Shown: one piece after another, positions 22,810 to 31,230 of the stretch
Position numbering within the stretch: the first letter of the stretch is position 1
Layout: every line of letters begins with the position of its first letter
Assembly (NCBI GenBank): GCA_023228645.1
Contig: JALOAT010000041.1
Span: forward strand, 1-38,520
Reading direction: 5' to 3'
DNA from: Gammaproteobacteria bacterium
Lineage (GTDB): Bacteria; Pseudomonadota; Gammaproteobacteria; Thiohalomonadales; Thiohalomonadaceae
Length of the DNA stretch: 38,520 bases
The notes under the pieces: generated by a model
Database searches by the model: none
Told to the model about the DNA's origin: nothing
The model's input: the letters and a program-made list of their open reading frames with translations, nothing else
Position numbers and translations under genes: made by a program

Positions 22810-23369
22810 GCCGTTTCCTCCCCCGCCATGCGCAGCGTGAGCCACTCCACGCGGCAGCGCACATCGATGCCCACCGGCGCGCGGGCCAGCGCGCACTGCC
22901 GCACCCGCAACACGCCCGGCGTGTCCCGCGCGAGCACTTCCAGGAAACCCAGCAGCCGGCCCTCGTGCGGGGCATTCAGCGTCAGTTGCATGGCGGCGGT
23001 CTCCAATATCACGCCGTCCGCGCGGTCGCTTGTGGTCGCCGGTGCCAGCTCGTAGTGCACCTCCAGCCCCCGCGCCGCGGCACTGCGACGCACCGCCTCC
23101 ACCCAGGCAAGGCGCGTCGCGCCGGCGAACAGGCCGCGCGCCCGCAAGGCCTCGTAACGCGCCTGGTAGGCGGCGAGGGTATGGCGCGCGGTAATACTCT
23201 GCACCCGGTGTTCGGTGGCCGTGTGCAGCGCGGCTGCCACCTGCCGGCCCTCGCTTGCGCTGTGCTGCGCCCATGCCATGGTGGCCAGCCAGCTGAGCAG
23301 GGCCAACGCCAGGGCGAAGCCGCTGCGCCGCCTGGGGGTCACCGGCCTGCGTTGCCGACGCTCCGTCAT
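22806..23369 (-). CDS. PilO/MshJ-like inner-membrane alignment protein
   Basis: 187 aa. A basic N terminus (MTERRQRRPVTPRRR) is followed by one membrane helix (17-33, FALALALLSWLATMAWA), a helical segment with coiled-coil character (about 40-78), and a compact periplasmic domain ending WLTLRMAGEE. This is the layout of PilO/GspM/MshJ proteins, which pair with PilN-type partners to connect the platform and the secretin. Sequence similarity is weak by eye, so the assignment rests on topology and order: it directly follows the PilM/PilN-like gene with an ATGA overlap. Confidence 0.72.
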   Translation of the reverse strand: MTERRQRRPVTPRRRSGFALALALLSWLATMAWAQHSASEGRQVAAALHTATEHRVQSITARHTLAAYQARYEALRARGLFAGATRLAWVEAVRRSAAARGLEVHYELAPATTSDRADGVILETAAMQLTLNAPHEGRLLGFLEVLARDTPGVLRVRQCALARAPVGIDVRCRVEWLTLRMAGEETA

Positions 23370-24772
23370 CGCGGCCCTCCCATGCTCAGGTGCAGCGAAA
23401 AGCGCGGCAGCACTTGCGCGGGCTGTTCGCCGGTGGCGCCCGACAGCGCACCGGGCGTGGCGAAAGGCCGTTCCCGCACGCTGACGCGGGCCTCCGGCAG
23501 CGCCTCCAGGGCACGCACCAGCCGATCGAGCACGGCCTCGGCCTCCTGCGGGGCCCCCGAGTAGGGTGCGATGTGCGCGGTGATCGCGACGTTCGGCGTC
23601 CCCTCGGGGGCCGCCTGATCGGTGAGCTCCAATCGGTCGAGCTGGACTTCCGGGAACTGTGCGAGCACGGCGCCGAGCGGCGCGAGTAACACGCGTGGGC
23701 GCAACCGTGCCGCAAGCTCGGCATCCGCGGCGCTTACCAGGGCGCGCATGGTCGCGGCGCGTGCGATGGCGTCTGTCTCCGCGGGCACGGCACGCACCGT
23801 CGCGAGCTGCTGGCGTGCCTCGGCCATGGCCAGCTCCGCCTGCCTGCCAGCCGCGATGTTCTGCGCCGCTGCCACGGCCAGGCCGAGCGCGGTGCCCCAG
23901 GCGCACAGGTGCAGGGCATCCAGCCCGCGCCGGCGGCGATGGGCCGCTAGCTGCTCCGCCGTGGCATAGCGATTCTCGGGGGTGCGGGCGAGGAGCTCGA
24001 CGCGGAGCGCACGCACGTCGCGGCAGGCGTGCCGGCTGCCGCCGTGCGCGCGCGCCAGCGCCTCAAGCGGCAGGGCGGCGGTATCTTCCGCGTGGCTCGG
24101 TCGGTCGCCGGGCGCAAGCAGATGCACGCGGAGCGGGCTGCCGCCCGCGCCGTCGGCGCGCTGCACATACTGGCGGGTCTTGGCGATCTCGGCGGCGACG
24201 GCCGCGTCGTCCGGCACCTCGGGCAGGGCGACCAGGCGGCTCAGGCGCAGCTCGCCATCCACCAGCAGGGTCTGGCGTAGGCCGCCTTCGTGCAGCGAGG
24301 CAAGCAGCACCGTTCCCGCGCGTTCGGCCTTGCCGAGCAGACGGGCATCGAGAAACGCGGCCGAGGTGATCGCTGCGAGCGGCTCCGCTTCGAGAGCGCG
24401 CAGCCACGGCGCCAGCGCCTCGGGCCGCACCAAGGCGGAGAACAGCACCCGATCATCGCGCCGCCCGTGGCGCTCGCGGCCGAGCACGCGGGCGCAACGG
24501 TACGGTGTCTCGGTGAACAGGCGTTCGCCATGACGGGCAAGCAACGCCGCCCGATCGCTCCACACGTGGGGAAGGGTCTCGATGCGGAACTGCTCATCCG
24601 GCCGGTCGATCAGCAGGCCCGTCGATAACGCCGGCGCATCCGCCAGGTAGCGGGCGAAACCGGCGTGACCGGACGGGTCGTCGCTGAAGGCAAAGGCCTC
24701 GGTGATGTGTCCGCGCTGCAGCCGGTACACGGTAAGTTCGGCAGGGCCGAGCAGGAGCACGCGCGACAGCAT
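23366..24772 (-). CDS. MshI-like protein with PilM- and PilN-like parts
   Basis: 468 aa from ATG 24772, overlapping the platform-gene stop as TGATG. Residues 1-280 are cytoplasmic, opening SRVLLLGPAELTVYRLQRG, and could be a degenerate actin-like PilM/GspL fold. One membrane helix lies at about 287-307 (LHLCAWGTALGLAVAAAQNI), then a coiled-coil stretch AELAMAEARQQLATVRAV, and a periplasmic ferredoxin-like region ending SLHLSMGGPR. Such a fused PilM-TM-PilN arrangement resembles GspL of type II secretion. MshI is a positional name; homology must be tested with profile searches. Confidence 0.72.
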   Translation of the reverse strand: MLSRVLLLGPAELTVYRLQRGHITEAFAFSDDPSGHAGFARYLADAPALSTGLLIDRPDEQFRIETLPHVWSDRAALLARHGERLFTETPYRCARVLGRERHGRRDDRVLFSALVRPEALAPWLRALEAEPLAAITSAAFLDARLLGKAERAGTVLLASLHEGGLRQTLLVDGELRLSRLVALPEVPDDAAVAAEIAKTRQYVQRADGAGGSPLRVHLLAPGDRPSHAEDTAALPLEALARAHGGSRHACRDVRALRVELLARTPENRYATAEQLAAHRRRRGLDALHLCAWGTALGLAVAAAQNIAAGRQAELAMAEARQQLATVRAVPAETDAIARAATMRALVSAADAELAARLRPRVLLAPLGAVLAQFPEVQLDRLELTDQAAPEGTPNVAITAHIAPYSGAPQEAEAVLDRLVRALEALPEARVSVRERPFATPGALSGATGEQPAQVLPRFSLHLSMGGPR

Positions 24773-25974
24773 CACGGCAAGGTCCCCGCCAGCTCGTAAA
24801 TGGGCCCGAGCACGGCCAGGACGATCCAGCCGAGCAATGCGCCGAGCACCAGTGTCACCGCGGGCTCGATGGCGCGTTCGAGGCGCGCCAACCGCGTGTT
24901 CACGTCGCGCTCGAACCACTCGCTGAGCCGCAGCAAGGCGGCGTCGAGCGCGCCGCTGTTTTCACCTACGGTCACCATGCGGACAACCAGGGGCGGGAAC
25001 AGCCCGCTCACCCGGAACGCCCTGCCGAGCGGGGCGCCGTCCAGCACCGCGCGCCGCACCTGCGCCATGGCCGCAGACACGGCGCTGTTGCGGGTCACCG
25101 TCGGCGCCGTGGCGAGCCCATCGAGAAGGGGAACGCCGGCGGCGTACATCAGCGCGATGACCCGGGTGATGCGCGCCAGCTCGGCCTTGTGCCGCAACGG
25201 GCCAAGGGGCCACAGGCGTAACCGCCACGCATCCACCCGCTCGCGCCAGCGCAAGTCGCGGGCGGTCCTGAAGCGGAGCCCCGCCCAGCCGACCATGACC
25301 AGGGTGGCCAGCCACGGCACATAGTTCACGAAGGCCTCGGAGGCGGCGAGCAGCGCTCGTGTGGCGACAGGCAGTCGGCCGTCCAGGTTGGCCACGAAGG
25401 CGACCAGCTGCGGCACCACGGAGATCAGCAGAAAACTCAGCACCCCGAACACCACGATCGCCACCAGGGCCGGGTACATGAGCGCCTGGCCGAGGCGCGC
25501 TGCGAACGCCTGCTGCCAGCGCAGCGTATCGGCAAGATCCCGCAGTACCTCGGCGAGGTGCCCGGTCTGTTCTCCGACACGCACCAGCGCCACGAACACG
25601 GCATCGAATACCTGCGGATGTTCGGCCAGGGTGTCGGACAGCAGCCGTCCCTGTTCGAGGCCCGTGGCGAGCGCTTCGAGGAGCTCGCGCAGGCGGGCGT
25701 TTTCCGCGTCCCTGGCGATGTCGCGCAGGCCGTCCATCAGCGGCACCCCTGAGCCGGTGAGTTGTTCCAGCTGGACGCACAAGGGCAGCAGCTCGCGGCG
25801 CAGGCCGCGCGCGCCCCGCCGGACGGGCAGGCGCTTCACCCGACAGGTGATGAGGTCCAGGCCTTCGGCGGCGAGACGGGCCTCCAGCTCCTGCGCGTGC
25901 GCGGCCTGCTTGTGGCCGCGTCGCACGCGGCCGTCCACATCCATTGCCCGGTACGCGAACTCCATCCTCGTCAT
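24772..25974 (-). CDS. mshG: MshG/PilC/GspF-type inner-membrane platform protein
   Basis: 400 aa. It begins MTRMEFAYRAMDVDGRVRRG, the family opening (F.Y.A.d..G...G), and contains two T2SSF domains (about 57-185 and 260-385), each with the GVPLLDGL / SGVPLMDGL type motif, and three membrane helices (about 160-185, 212-232, 375-395). It forms the inner-membrane base that the ATPase turns to add or remove pilins. ATG 25974 overlaps the mshE stop (ATGA); an alternative ATG three codons downstream is possible. Confidence 0.92.
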   Translation of the reverse strand: MTRMEFAYRAMDVDGRVRRGHKQAAHAQELEARLAAEGLDLITCRVKRLPVRRGARGLRRELLPLCVQLEQLTGSGVPLMDGLRDIARDAENARLRELLEALATGLEQGRLLSDTLAEHPQVFDAVFVALVRVGEQTGHLAEVLRDLADTLRWQQAFAARLGQALMYPALVAIVVFGVLSFLLISVVPQLVAFVANLDGRLPVATRALLAASEAFVNYVPWLATLVMVGWAGLRFRTARDLRWRERVDAWRLRLWPLGPLRHKAELARITRVIALMYAAGVPLLDGLATAPTVTRNSAVSAAMAQVRRAVLDGAPLGRAFRVSGLFPPLVVRMVTVGENSGALDAALLRLSEWFERDVNTRLARLERAIEPAVTLVLGALLGWIVLAVLGPIYELAGTLP

Positions 25975-27644
25975 CCCCGCGATGTGAGATCGACCACGCG
26001 CGCCAGCTCGTCCAGGCTGGTGTCCCCTGCACGTACCCGTCGCAGACCGGCATCGGCGAGGCTGACGAAGCCGTTGCGCACCGCCGCCTCGTGCAGCTCC
26101 CGCAGGCCTGCGTTGCGTGCCGCGAGGTCCTCCAGTTCGGCATCGAAGCGGAGCAGCTCCATGACGGCGAGGCGTCCCCGATAGCCCGTGTGCCCGCACT
26201 GCGCACAGCCGGCGGCGCGCCAGGTCCGTGCCGGTGCCTCGTCACCGAGCAGGCGGCGCATCCTGTCATCGGCCTCCTCCTCGACACGGCAGTGCACGCA
26301 CAGCCGGCGCAACAGGCGCTGTGCCACCACGCCGATGAGGTTGCCCGCCAGGACCGGCGGTGACAGCCCCAGGTCGAGCAGCCGGGGAATGGCGCGCACC
26401 GCCGAGGCGCTATGCAGGGTGGCGTAGACCTGGTGCCCGGTGAGTGCGGCGCGCAGCGCCATTTCCGCCGTGTCGCGGTCGCGGATCTCGCCGATGAGCA
26501 GCACGTCCGGGTCCTGGCGCAGCAGCGCGCGTACCCCGACCGGGAAGTCCAGCTTGCTCGCTTCGCCCACGGCGGCTTGGCGCAAGCCGGTGATGGGATA
26601 TTCCACCGGGTCTTCCAAGGTCATGATGTTGATGCGCTCGCTGTTGATGGCGCTCAACATGGAATACAGGGTGGTGGTCTTGCCGCTGCCGGTCGGCCCC
26701 GTAATCAGGATGAGCCCCTCGGGGCGGGCCATCATCCGGCGCAGCGCCGTCACCGCGTCCTGCGGCAGGCCGAGGGCGTCGAGCGGCACGATGCCGGCGC
26801 GGCGATCGAGGATGCGCAGCACGATGTTTTCGCCATGCAGGGTCGGCAGGGTGGAGACGCGCAGATCGACGGGGCGGCCGTACACGGACAGCGAAATGCG
26901 GCCGTCCTGGGGTGCACGCGCCTCGGCGATGTTGAGACCGGCCATGACCTTGACGCGCACGGCAATGGACGGGGCGTATTTGCGATGCACGCTGCGCACC
27001 TGCCGCAGCACGCCATCGATGCGATAGCGCACGCGCAGAAAGCTCGCTTCGGGCTCCAGATGGATATCCGACGCCCCTTGCTTGATCGCCTCGGAGACCA
27101 GCGCATCCACCAGCCGCACCAGCGGATGACGGGCATCGGCGGGCTCGCTGCCCTGCGGTTCACGCGTCTCGAGCTCGTGCAGGATCTTGTCGAGCGAATG
27201 TTCGAGCCCGTAGAAGCCGTCGATGGCCCGGGCGATCTCGGCCTCGCCGGCGAGCAACGGGTCCAGCAGCACCGGTCGTGCCACGTGCGCGGCGAGCTGA
27301 TCGAGCATGACCAGGTCGTGCGGGTCGGCCGTGGCGATCTGCAGGCGACCGCTGCCGGCATGGAAGGCCAGGGGCACCACCTGATAGCGCCGCGCCACGG
27401 GCAACGGCACCAGTGCGAGGGCCTCCGGGTCCGGGATGGCGTTGTCGAGGTCCACGCTGGCATGCGCCAGCGCCTCACTGAGTGCACCGCGCAGGGTGGC
27501 CTCGTCCAAAAAACCGAGTCTGACCAGGATGCGGCCGAGGGGCTCGTTGCGAGCCGTCTGCTCGATGGCGGCGATGCGCAGTTGATCCGCCGAGATGAGT
27601 CCCTTCGCGAGTAACAGATCGCCGATGGCTTCCATGGCCTTCAC
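25971..27644 (-). CDS. mshE: MshE/PilB/GspE-type pilus assembly ATPase
   Basis: 557 aa starting with GTG 27644 (overlap with the TPR-gene stop; an ATG three codons later is the alternative). Order: MshEN-like N-terminal domain (about 5-60), N2 domain, and the ATPase core with Walker A GPTGSGKT (316-323), Asp box around 338-350, Walker B region DPDVLLIGEIRD (379-389), His box near 404-412, and a Cys4 zinc motif (C449, C452, C480, C483). The MshEN motif for cyclic di-GMP normally repeats RLG....L...G; here the copies read AIGDLLLAKG and PLGRILVRLG, so the first-position Arg is missing from both. The ATPase powers pilus extension. Confidence 0.93.
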   Translation of the reverse strand: MKAMEAIGDLLLAKGLISADQLRIAAIEQTARNEPLGRILVRLGFLDEATLRGALSEALAHASVDLDNAIPDPEALALVPLPVARRYQVVPLAFHAGSGRLQIATADPHDLVMLDQLAAHVARPVLLDPLLAGEAEIARAIDGFYGLEHSLDKILHELETREPQGSEPADARHPLVRLVDALVSEAIKQGASDIHLEPEASFLRVRYRIDGVLRQVRSVHRKYAPSIAVRVKVMAGLNIAEARAPQDGRISLSVYGRPVDLRVSTLPTLHGENIVLRILDRRAGIVPLDALGLPQDAVTALRRMMARPEGLILITGPTGSGKTTTLYSMLSAINSERINIMTLEDPVEYPITGLRQAAVGEASKLDFPVGVRALLRQDPDVLLIGEIRDRDTAEMALRAALTGHQVYATLHSASAVRAIPRLLDLGLSPPVLAGNLIGVVAQRLLRRLCVHCRVEEEADDRMRRLLGDEAPARTWRAAGCAQCGHTGYRGRLAVMELLRFDAELEDLAARNAGLRELHEAAVRNGFVSLADAGLRRVRAGDTSLDELARVVDLTSRG

Positions 27645-28372
27645 GGTGCATTGCTCCCTGCATGGGCGAGGGCCGTGACGCGCGCGGCCACAGCGTGCTT
27701 GTCGAAACGGGATTGCTCGTCGGCCATGGCGACCGCCGCGCGATAGTGGACGAGAGCCTCCCCGGTGCGGCCGAGGTGTTCCAGGCTTACGGCGAGGTTG
27801 AAGGCGAAGTCTGCGTGCGGCGCCAAGGCCAGGGCACGTGCATAGGCCGCCTGTGCCGCCCGCCAGCGGCCGCTCCGCGCGTGGTCATTGCCGAGCAGGA
27901 AGAACTCCCTTGCCCTGTGTGCCGTGGTTGCGGGCGGTGCGCTGTGGCTGACTCGCAGGCGCGGTGGCGCCGGTTTTAATGCGCGGGGTGGGCTCACCGG
28001 CGGGACGGCCGCCTGTTGCCGGGGCGGCAGGGCATCCAGCTGTGCAAGCGGCGGTGGTGCATACGCCTCTGCGGTCTCCGGGACCGGTGCGCCAAGGGCG
28101 GGGGCCAGGACCGGCGCGTCGTCGGCGACGCCTGCGAGGGCGACGGCCACCGCCGCGCCCAGTAGCGCGATCACCGCGGTGGACGGCATCACCTCGCCCA
28201 GTGTGCGCCGCGCCGTGGAGTCTTGCGCGGCGATCACGGTGCGTGCTCCCCAGTGGGCATGGTGAGACGATGGCTCGGGCGCCGGGCTCTGCCGCGCCGG
28301 CCGCGCGCGTACCCAGTCGAGGTCCGCGCGTGGGTAGGGCCGCTGTTCGATCCGATCCAGCGCGAGGCTCAT
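27641..28372 (-). CDS. MshN-like TPR membrane protein
   Basis: 243 aa. A cytoplasmic stretch rich in Pro and Arg (1-60) is followed by one membrane helix (64-82, STAVIALLGAAVAVALAGVA), a long Pro/Ala-rich periplasmic linker (83-150) and two to three tetratricopeptide units (about 152-235: REFFLLGNDHARSGRWRAAQ, AAYARALALAPHADFAFNLA, EHLGRTGEALVHYRAAVAMA). This is the layout of MshN and related pilus proteins that bridge the ATPase side and the periplasm. It overlaps the secretin stop and the mshE start by four bases each. In the standard MSHA operon an ExeA-like MshM sits between secretin and MshN; it is absent here. Confidence 0.78.
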   Translation of the reverse strand: MSLALDRIEQRPYPRADLDWVRARPARQSPAPEPSSHHAHWGARTVIAAQDSTARRTLGEVMPSTAVIALLGAAVAVALAGVADDAPVLAPALGAPVPETAEAYAPPPLAQLDALPPRQQAAVPPVSPPRALKPAPPRLRVSHSAPPATTAHRAREFFLLGNDHARSGRWRAAQAAYARALALAPHADFAFNLAVSLEHLGRTGEALVHYRAAVAMADEQSRFDKHAVAARVTALAHAGSNAP

Positions 28373-29985
28373 GACCCTTGCCCTCGTGCGCGAGGGGGTG
28401 TGGGCTCGGGCAATCTGTCCGCGAGCCCTTCCAGTTGCGGGTGCCGCTCTGCCTCGGAGACCACCGTGGGACGCAGGAATACCACCAGTTCTGTCTTGCG
28501 CACTTCCTGGTCGCGATAGCTGAACAGCCGTCCGATCACCGGCGCGCGGGACAGCAACGGCACGCCGCTGCGCTGATCGTTGGTGCTGTCCTGCATGAGT
28601 CCGCCGAGCACGGCGATCTGTCCGCTCGATACCGTCAGCACCGATTCGATCTCGCGCACCTGGATCTCCGGCACTTCGCTGATCACACCCGCCGTGGCGA
28701 GCGCCGGGTTCGGATCGCGCACGAAACCGAGCACGCGCGTGATGGTGGGGCGCACATTGAGCGTGACTTGGCGTGTCTCGGCGATCTGCGGCGTCACCGC
28801 CATGATAAAGCCGACCGGCACGGTATGGACGTTGCTCTCGAAGGTGGTGATCGCCGGACTGTTGGAGGTGGCGCCCTGAATGTCCACGTCGATGGTGAAA
28901 TAGACGCGGTTGTCGACCACCTTGAGCATCGCCGTCTGGTTGTTCAGGGCCATGAGCTTCGGGCTGGAGAGCACGCGCAGATTGCCGAAGCGCTCCAGCA
29001 TGCGGATGGTGGCGAGCAGGTTGTGCTCACCGCCCTTGTCGATGGTCAGTGTGGCCACCGGCGGTGCACCCAGGCTGGCGCCGAGCATCTGCTGCTCGAA
29101 GCGCCAGCCGCTGTCCGCGTCGAGCAAGGACCAATCCACGCCCGCCTGATAGCGATCGGAGAGTTCCACCTCGACCACCGTGGCCTCGATGAGCACCTGT
29201 TGCCGCGCCCGCGCCAGCACCTGCCCAATCAGTTCGGCGATGGCGTCATGCTCGCGGTCTGTGGCCAGCACCGTGAGCAGTGCGCTCTCCCGGTTGACGA
29301 GGACACGCCCGGCCGCGTCCCCGGCGGCTCCGAGCAAGCCCTGCACGTTGTTCACCAGGCTTTCCCAGAAGGCGTTACGGGACTCCTGCACCAGGGTGGT
29401 GGTGGAGGTGTTCTCGCCCTTGTCCGCCGTGCCGCCGACTGCGCCCGTGCCGGTGGTGGCGATCTGGGTGGCGACGCTGACGCTGCTTTGCGAGTGCCGC
29501 GCCAGGTTCACGTAATCCACGTGATAACTGCGCAGATAGGGCCGGTCGGGCTGCGCGATCAAATGGCTGCCGGTCAGTTCGATCCGCAGGTTGGCCTGGC
29601 GGGCGATACGGTGCAGGATGCGCGCGAGCGGCTGGTCCGACAGGTGCAAGGTCACCGCCCCCTGCACCAGCGGGTGCAGGTCCAGACTCAGCCCGGCGTC
29701 GCCCGCCAGCGCGCGTAGCAGCTCCCGGACCGCGACGCCCTCGGCCTCCACGGTGTACACCGGCGCGGGCGCGGCAGTTTCCAGGGGTGGTTCGATGATC
29801 GCGGGGATGTCGGCGGCCGGCGGCGGGCGCGTCAGATGGCCCTGCGGCGGGATGCGTTCGGGCAAGGCGGCCTGACAGGCCGAGAGCAGCAGGATGAACA
29901 ACAGCGGCGCGAGACGCCCGGCGAGGGCAGGCGATCGTACCGGCGAAAACGGTGCGTGAGGGCTGACGTACACGGCTCGATCCAT
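28369..29985 (-). CDS. mshL: MshL-type secretin lipoprotein
   Basis: 538 aa. A lipoprotein signal ends LLSAC, with C37 as the lipidated residue. An STN/N0-like domain follows (about 80-135: VAVRELLRALAGDAGLSLDL), then a variable Ser/Thr/Gly-rich loop (165-205), and the secretin domain (250-520) with VLIEATVVEVELSDRYQAGV, NLRVLSSPKLMALNNQTAML, VPVGFIMAVTPQI and QIAVLGGLMQDSTNDQRSGV-type motifs, ending with VPLLSRAPVIGRLF and ELVVFLRPTVV. It forms the outer-membrane channel for the pilus. It is the first gene of the locus, with a likely promoter just upstream. Confidence 0.92.
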   Translation of the reverse strand: MDRAVYVSPHAPFSPVRSPALAGRLAPLLFILLLSACQAALPERIPPQGHLTRPPPAADIPAIIEPPLETAAPAPVYTVEAEGVAVRELLRALAGDAGLSLDLHPLVQGAVTLHLSDQPLARILHRIARQANLRIELTGSHLIAQPDRPYLRSYHVDYVNLARHSQSSVSVATQIATTGTGAVGGTADKGENTSTTTLVQESRNAFWESLVNNVQGLLGAAGDAAGRVLVNRESALLTVLATDREHDAIAELIGQVLARARQQVLIEATVVEVELSDRYQAGVDWSLLDADSGWRFEQQMLGASLGAPPVATLTIDKGGEHNLLATIRMLERFGNLRVLSSPKLMALNNQTAMLKVVDNRVYFTIDVDIQGATSNSPAITTFESNVHTVPVGFIMAVTPQIAETRQVTLNVRPTITRVLGFVRDPNPALATAGVISEVPEIQVREIESVLTVSSGQIAVLGGLMQDSTNDQRSGVPLLSRAPVIGRLFSYRDQEVRKTELVVFLRPTVVSEAERHPQLEGLADRLPEPTPPRARGQGS

Positions 29986-30009
29986 GAGCAGGTGATGTCC
30001 TGGCGCCCG

Positions 30010-30018
30010 ACTATAGCA
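30010..30018 (-). promoter_or_regulatory. Extended -10 promoter for the MSHA-like operon
   Basis: On the minus strand the sequence TGCTATAGT (plus-strand 30010-30018) is an extended -10 element, TGn followed by TATAGT (5/6). The -35 region is poor, as is usual for extended -10 promoters. Transcription would start near 30003, about 18 bases before the mshL ATG. Confidence 0.5.
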
Positions 30019-30064
30019 ACGATAAACGCCAGAAGGGAAATTCAGGAAATTCCTTACGTCAATC

Positions 30065-30093
30065 TTGACGCGAGCGCTCGGGATTATTACAGT
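30065..30093 (+). promoter_or_regulatory. Candidate sigma70 promoter for a small RNA
   Basis: TTGACG (30065-30070, 5/6) and TACAGT (30088-30093, 4/6) are 17 bp apart on the plus strand. Between them lies the perfect palindrome CGAGCGCTCG (30071-30080), a possible repressor or regulator site. A strong terminator follows 36 bp downstream. Confidence 0.45.
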
Positions 30094-30099
30094 CTGTTT

Positions 30100-30160
30100 C
30101 GACGCAGACGTTGATTACACCCCTGTTGATGGAGGACTTCCCCAGTCCTCCATTTTTTTT
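30100..30160 (+). ncRNA. Candidate small RNA upstream of the MSHA-like operon
   Basis: A plus-strand transcript from about 30100 to 30160 (roughly 60 nt) is predicted from a promoter at 30065-30093 and a strong intrinsic terminator at 30129-30160. No plus-strand protein gene ends at this terminator; both neighbours (mshL and srkA) are on the minus strand. The unpaired 5' part would be about 29 nt. This is inference from signals only; the actual 5' end could be further upstream. Confidence 0.35.
30129..30160 (+). terminator. Strong intrinsic terminator, plus strand
   Basis: ATGGAGGACT (30129-30138), loop TCCCC, AGTCCTCCAT (30144-30153), a perfect 10-bp stem, followed by eight T residues (30153-30160). 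On the opposite strand no T-tract follows the stem, so it works only for plus-strand transcripts. Confidence 0.88.
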
Positions 30161-30177
30161 GCCCGCGATCCGTCAGC

Positions 30178-31182
30178 TCACCAGGCTGCGCCGAGCGGCG
30201 GTTCGGTCAGGCGTTCCAGCTGCTCACGCAGGGTGCCGAGGTGTTCTTCCCAATACTTGGGCGTGTTGAACCAGGGAAAGGCGCGCGGGAACGCCGGGTC
30301 GCTCCAGCGCTCGGCGAGCCAGGCGGTGTAGTGCACCAGGCGCAGGGCGCGCAGCGGTTCGATGAGGCGCAGTTCGCGCCGGTCGAAGTCGTTGAACTCC
30401 TCGTAACCCTCCAGCAGATCCGACAGCTGTAGCGCCATCTGGGCGCGCTCGCCGGACAGCAGCATCCACAGGTCCTGCACCGCGGGGCCGCTGCGGGCAT
30501 CGTCCAGGTCGACCAGATGCGCGCCGCTTTCCGTCCACAGGATGTTGCCCGGGTGAAAGTCCCCGTGCAGGCGCAGGGTCCGCACCGGGCCGGCCTCCGC
30601 GTAGCCCGCCGCCACCCCATCGAGCAGTTCCTGCGTAATGACCGCATAGGCCTCGCGATACTGCGCGGGTACCGCGCCGCTTCCGAGCAGGTAGTCGCGC
30701 GGCTGCCGGCCGAAGGTGATCGGATCGAGCGCCGGACGGTGTCGGAAGGGTCGCACTGCTCCCACCGCGTGCAGGCGGCCGAGGAATCGGCCCAGGCGCA
30801 GCTGCACCTCCGGGTCGTCCAGTTCCGGCCAGTGGCCACCGCGCCGCGGGAACACGGCAAAGCGAAAGTTTTCAAAGTGTTGGAGGGTGGCCCCGTCGGC
30901 GCCCGGCAGCGGCGCGACCACCGGGACCTCGGCCTCCGCGAGCTCCAGCGCGAAGGCGTGCTCTTCCAGCACGGCCGCATCGCTCCAGCGCCCCGGCCGA
31001 TAGAACTTCACCACCACCGGCGCGCCGTCCTCAATGCCCACCTGGTACACGCGGTTCTCATAGCTGTTCAGCGCAAGCAGCCGACCATCGCTGCGAAACC
31101 CGGCGCTGTCCACCGCATCCAGCACGCGTTCAGGCGTAAGCGACTGATACGGATGGATGTTTTTGTTTTCTTCAGAGCTCAC
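30178..31182 (-). CDS. srkA: SrkA (YihE/RdoA), stress-response Ser/Thr kinase
   Basis: 334 aa from a GTG at 31182 (E. coli SrkA 328 aa). The pattern follows E. coli closely: PYQSLTPERVLDAVDSAGF, LNSYENRVYQVGIEDG, VVVKFYRPGRWSD with the ATP lysine, LRLHGDFHPGNILW as catalytic loop, LVDLDDARSGPAVQDLWMLL as metal site, and the end TEPPLGAAW. The kinase dampens stress-induced cell death linked to the Cpx response in E. coli. The start is uncertain: GTG 31182 matches the family length but lacks a ribosome site; an ATG at 31218 would leave only 12 bp to the divergent prlC start. Confidence 0.93.
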   Translation of the reverse strand: MSSEENKNIHPYQSLTPERVLDAVDSAGFRSDGRLLALNSYENRVYQVGIEDGAPVVVKFYRPGRWSDAAVLEEHAFALELAEAEVPVVAPLPGADGATLQHFENFRFAVFPRRGGHWPELDDPEVQLRLGRFLGRLHAVGAVRPFRHRPALDPITFGRQPRDYLLGSGAVPAQYREAYAVITQELLDGVAAGYAEAGPVRTLRLHGDFHPGNILWTESGAHLVDLDDARSGPAVQDLWMLLSGERAQMALQLSDLLEGYEEFNDFDRRELRLIEPLRALRLVHYTAWLAERWSDPAFPRAFPWFNTPKYWEEHLGTLREQLERLTEPPLGAAW

Positions 31183-31230
31183 GTGATAGAGTGCATTCAA
31201 AGAGTGCCTGGGGATCATCCTAACCGAGCC

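Noticed and set aside
30517..31230. Long upstream extension of the prlC frame
   Set aside because: It is antisense to srkA; PrlC length and N-terminal motif fit ATG 31231.
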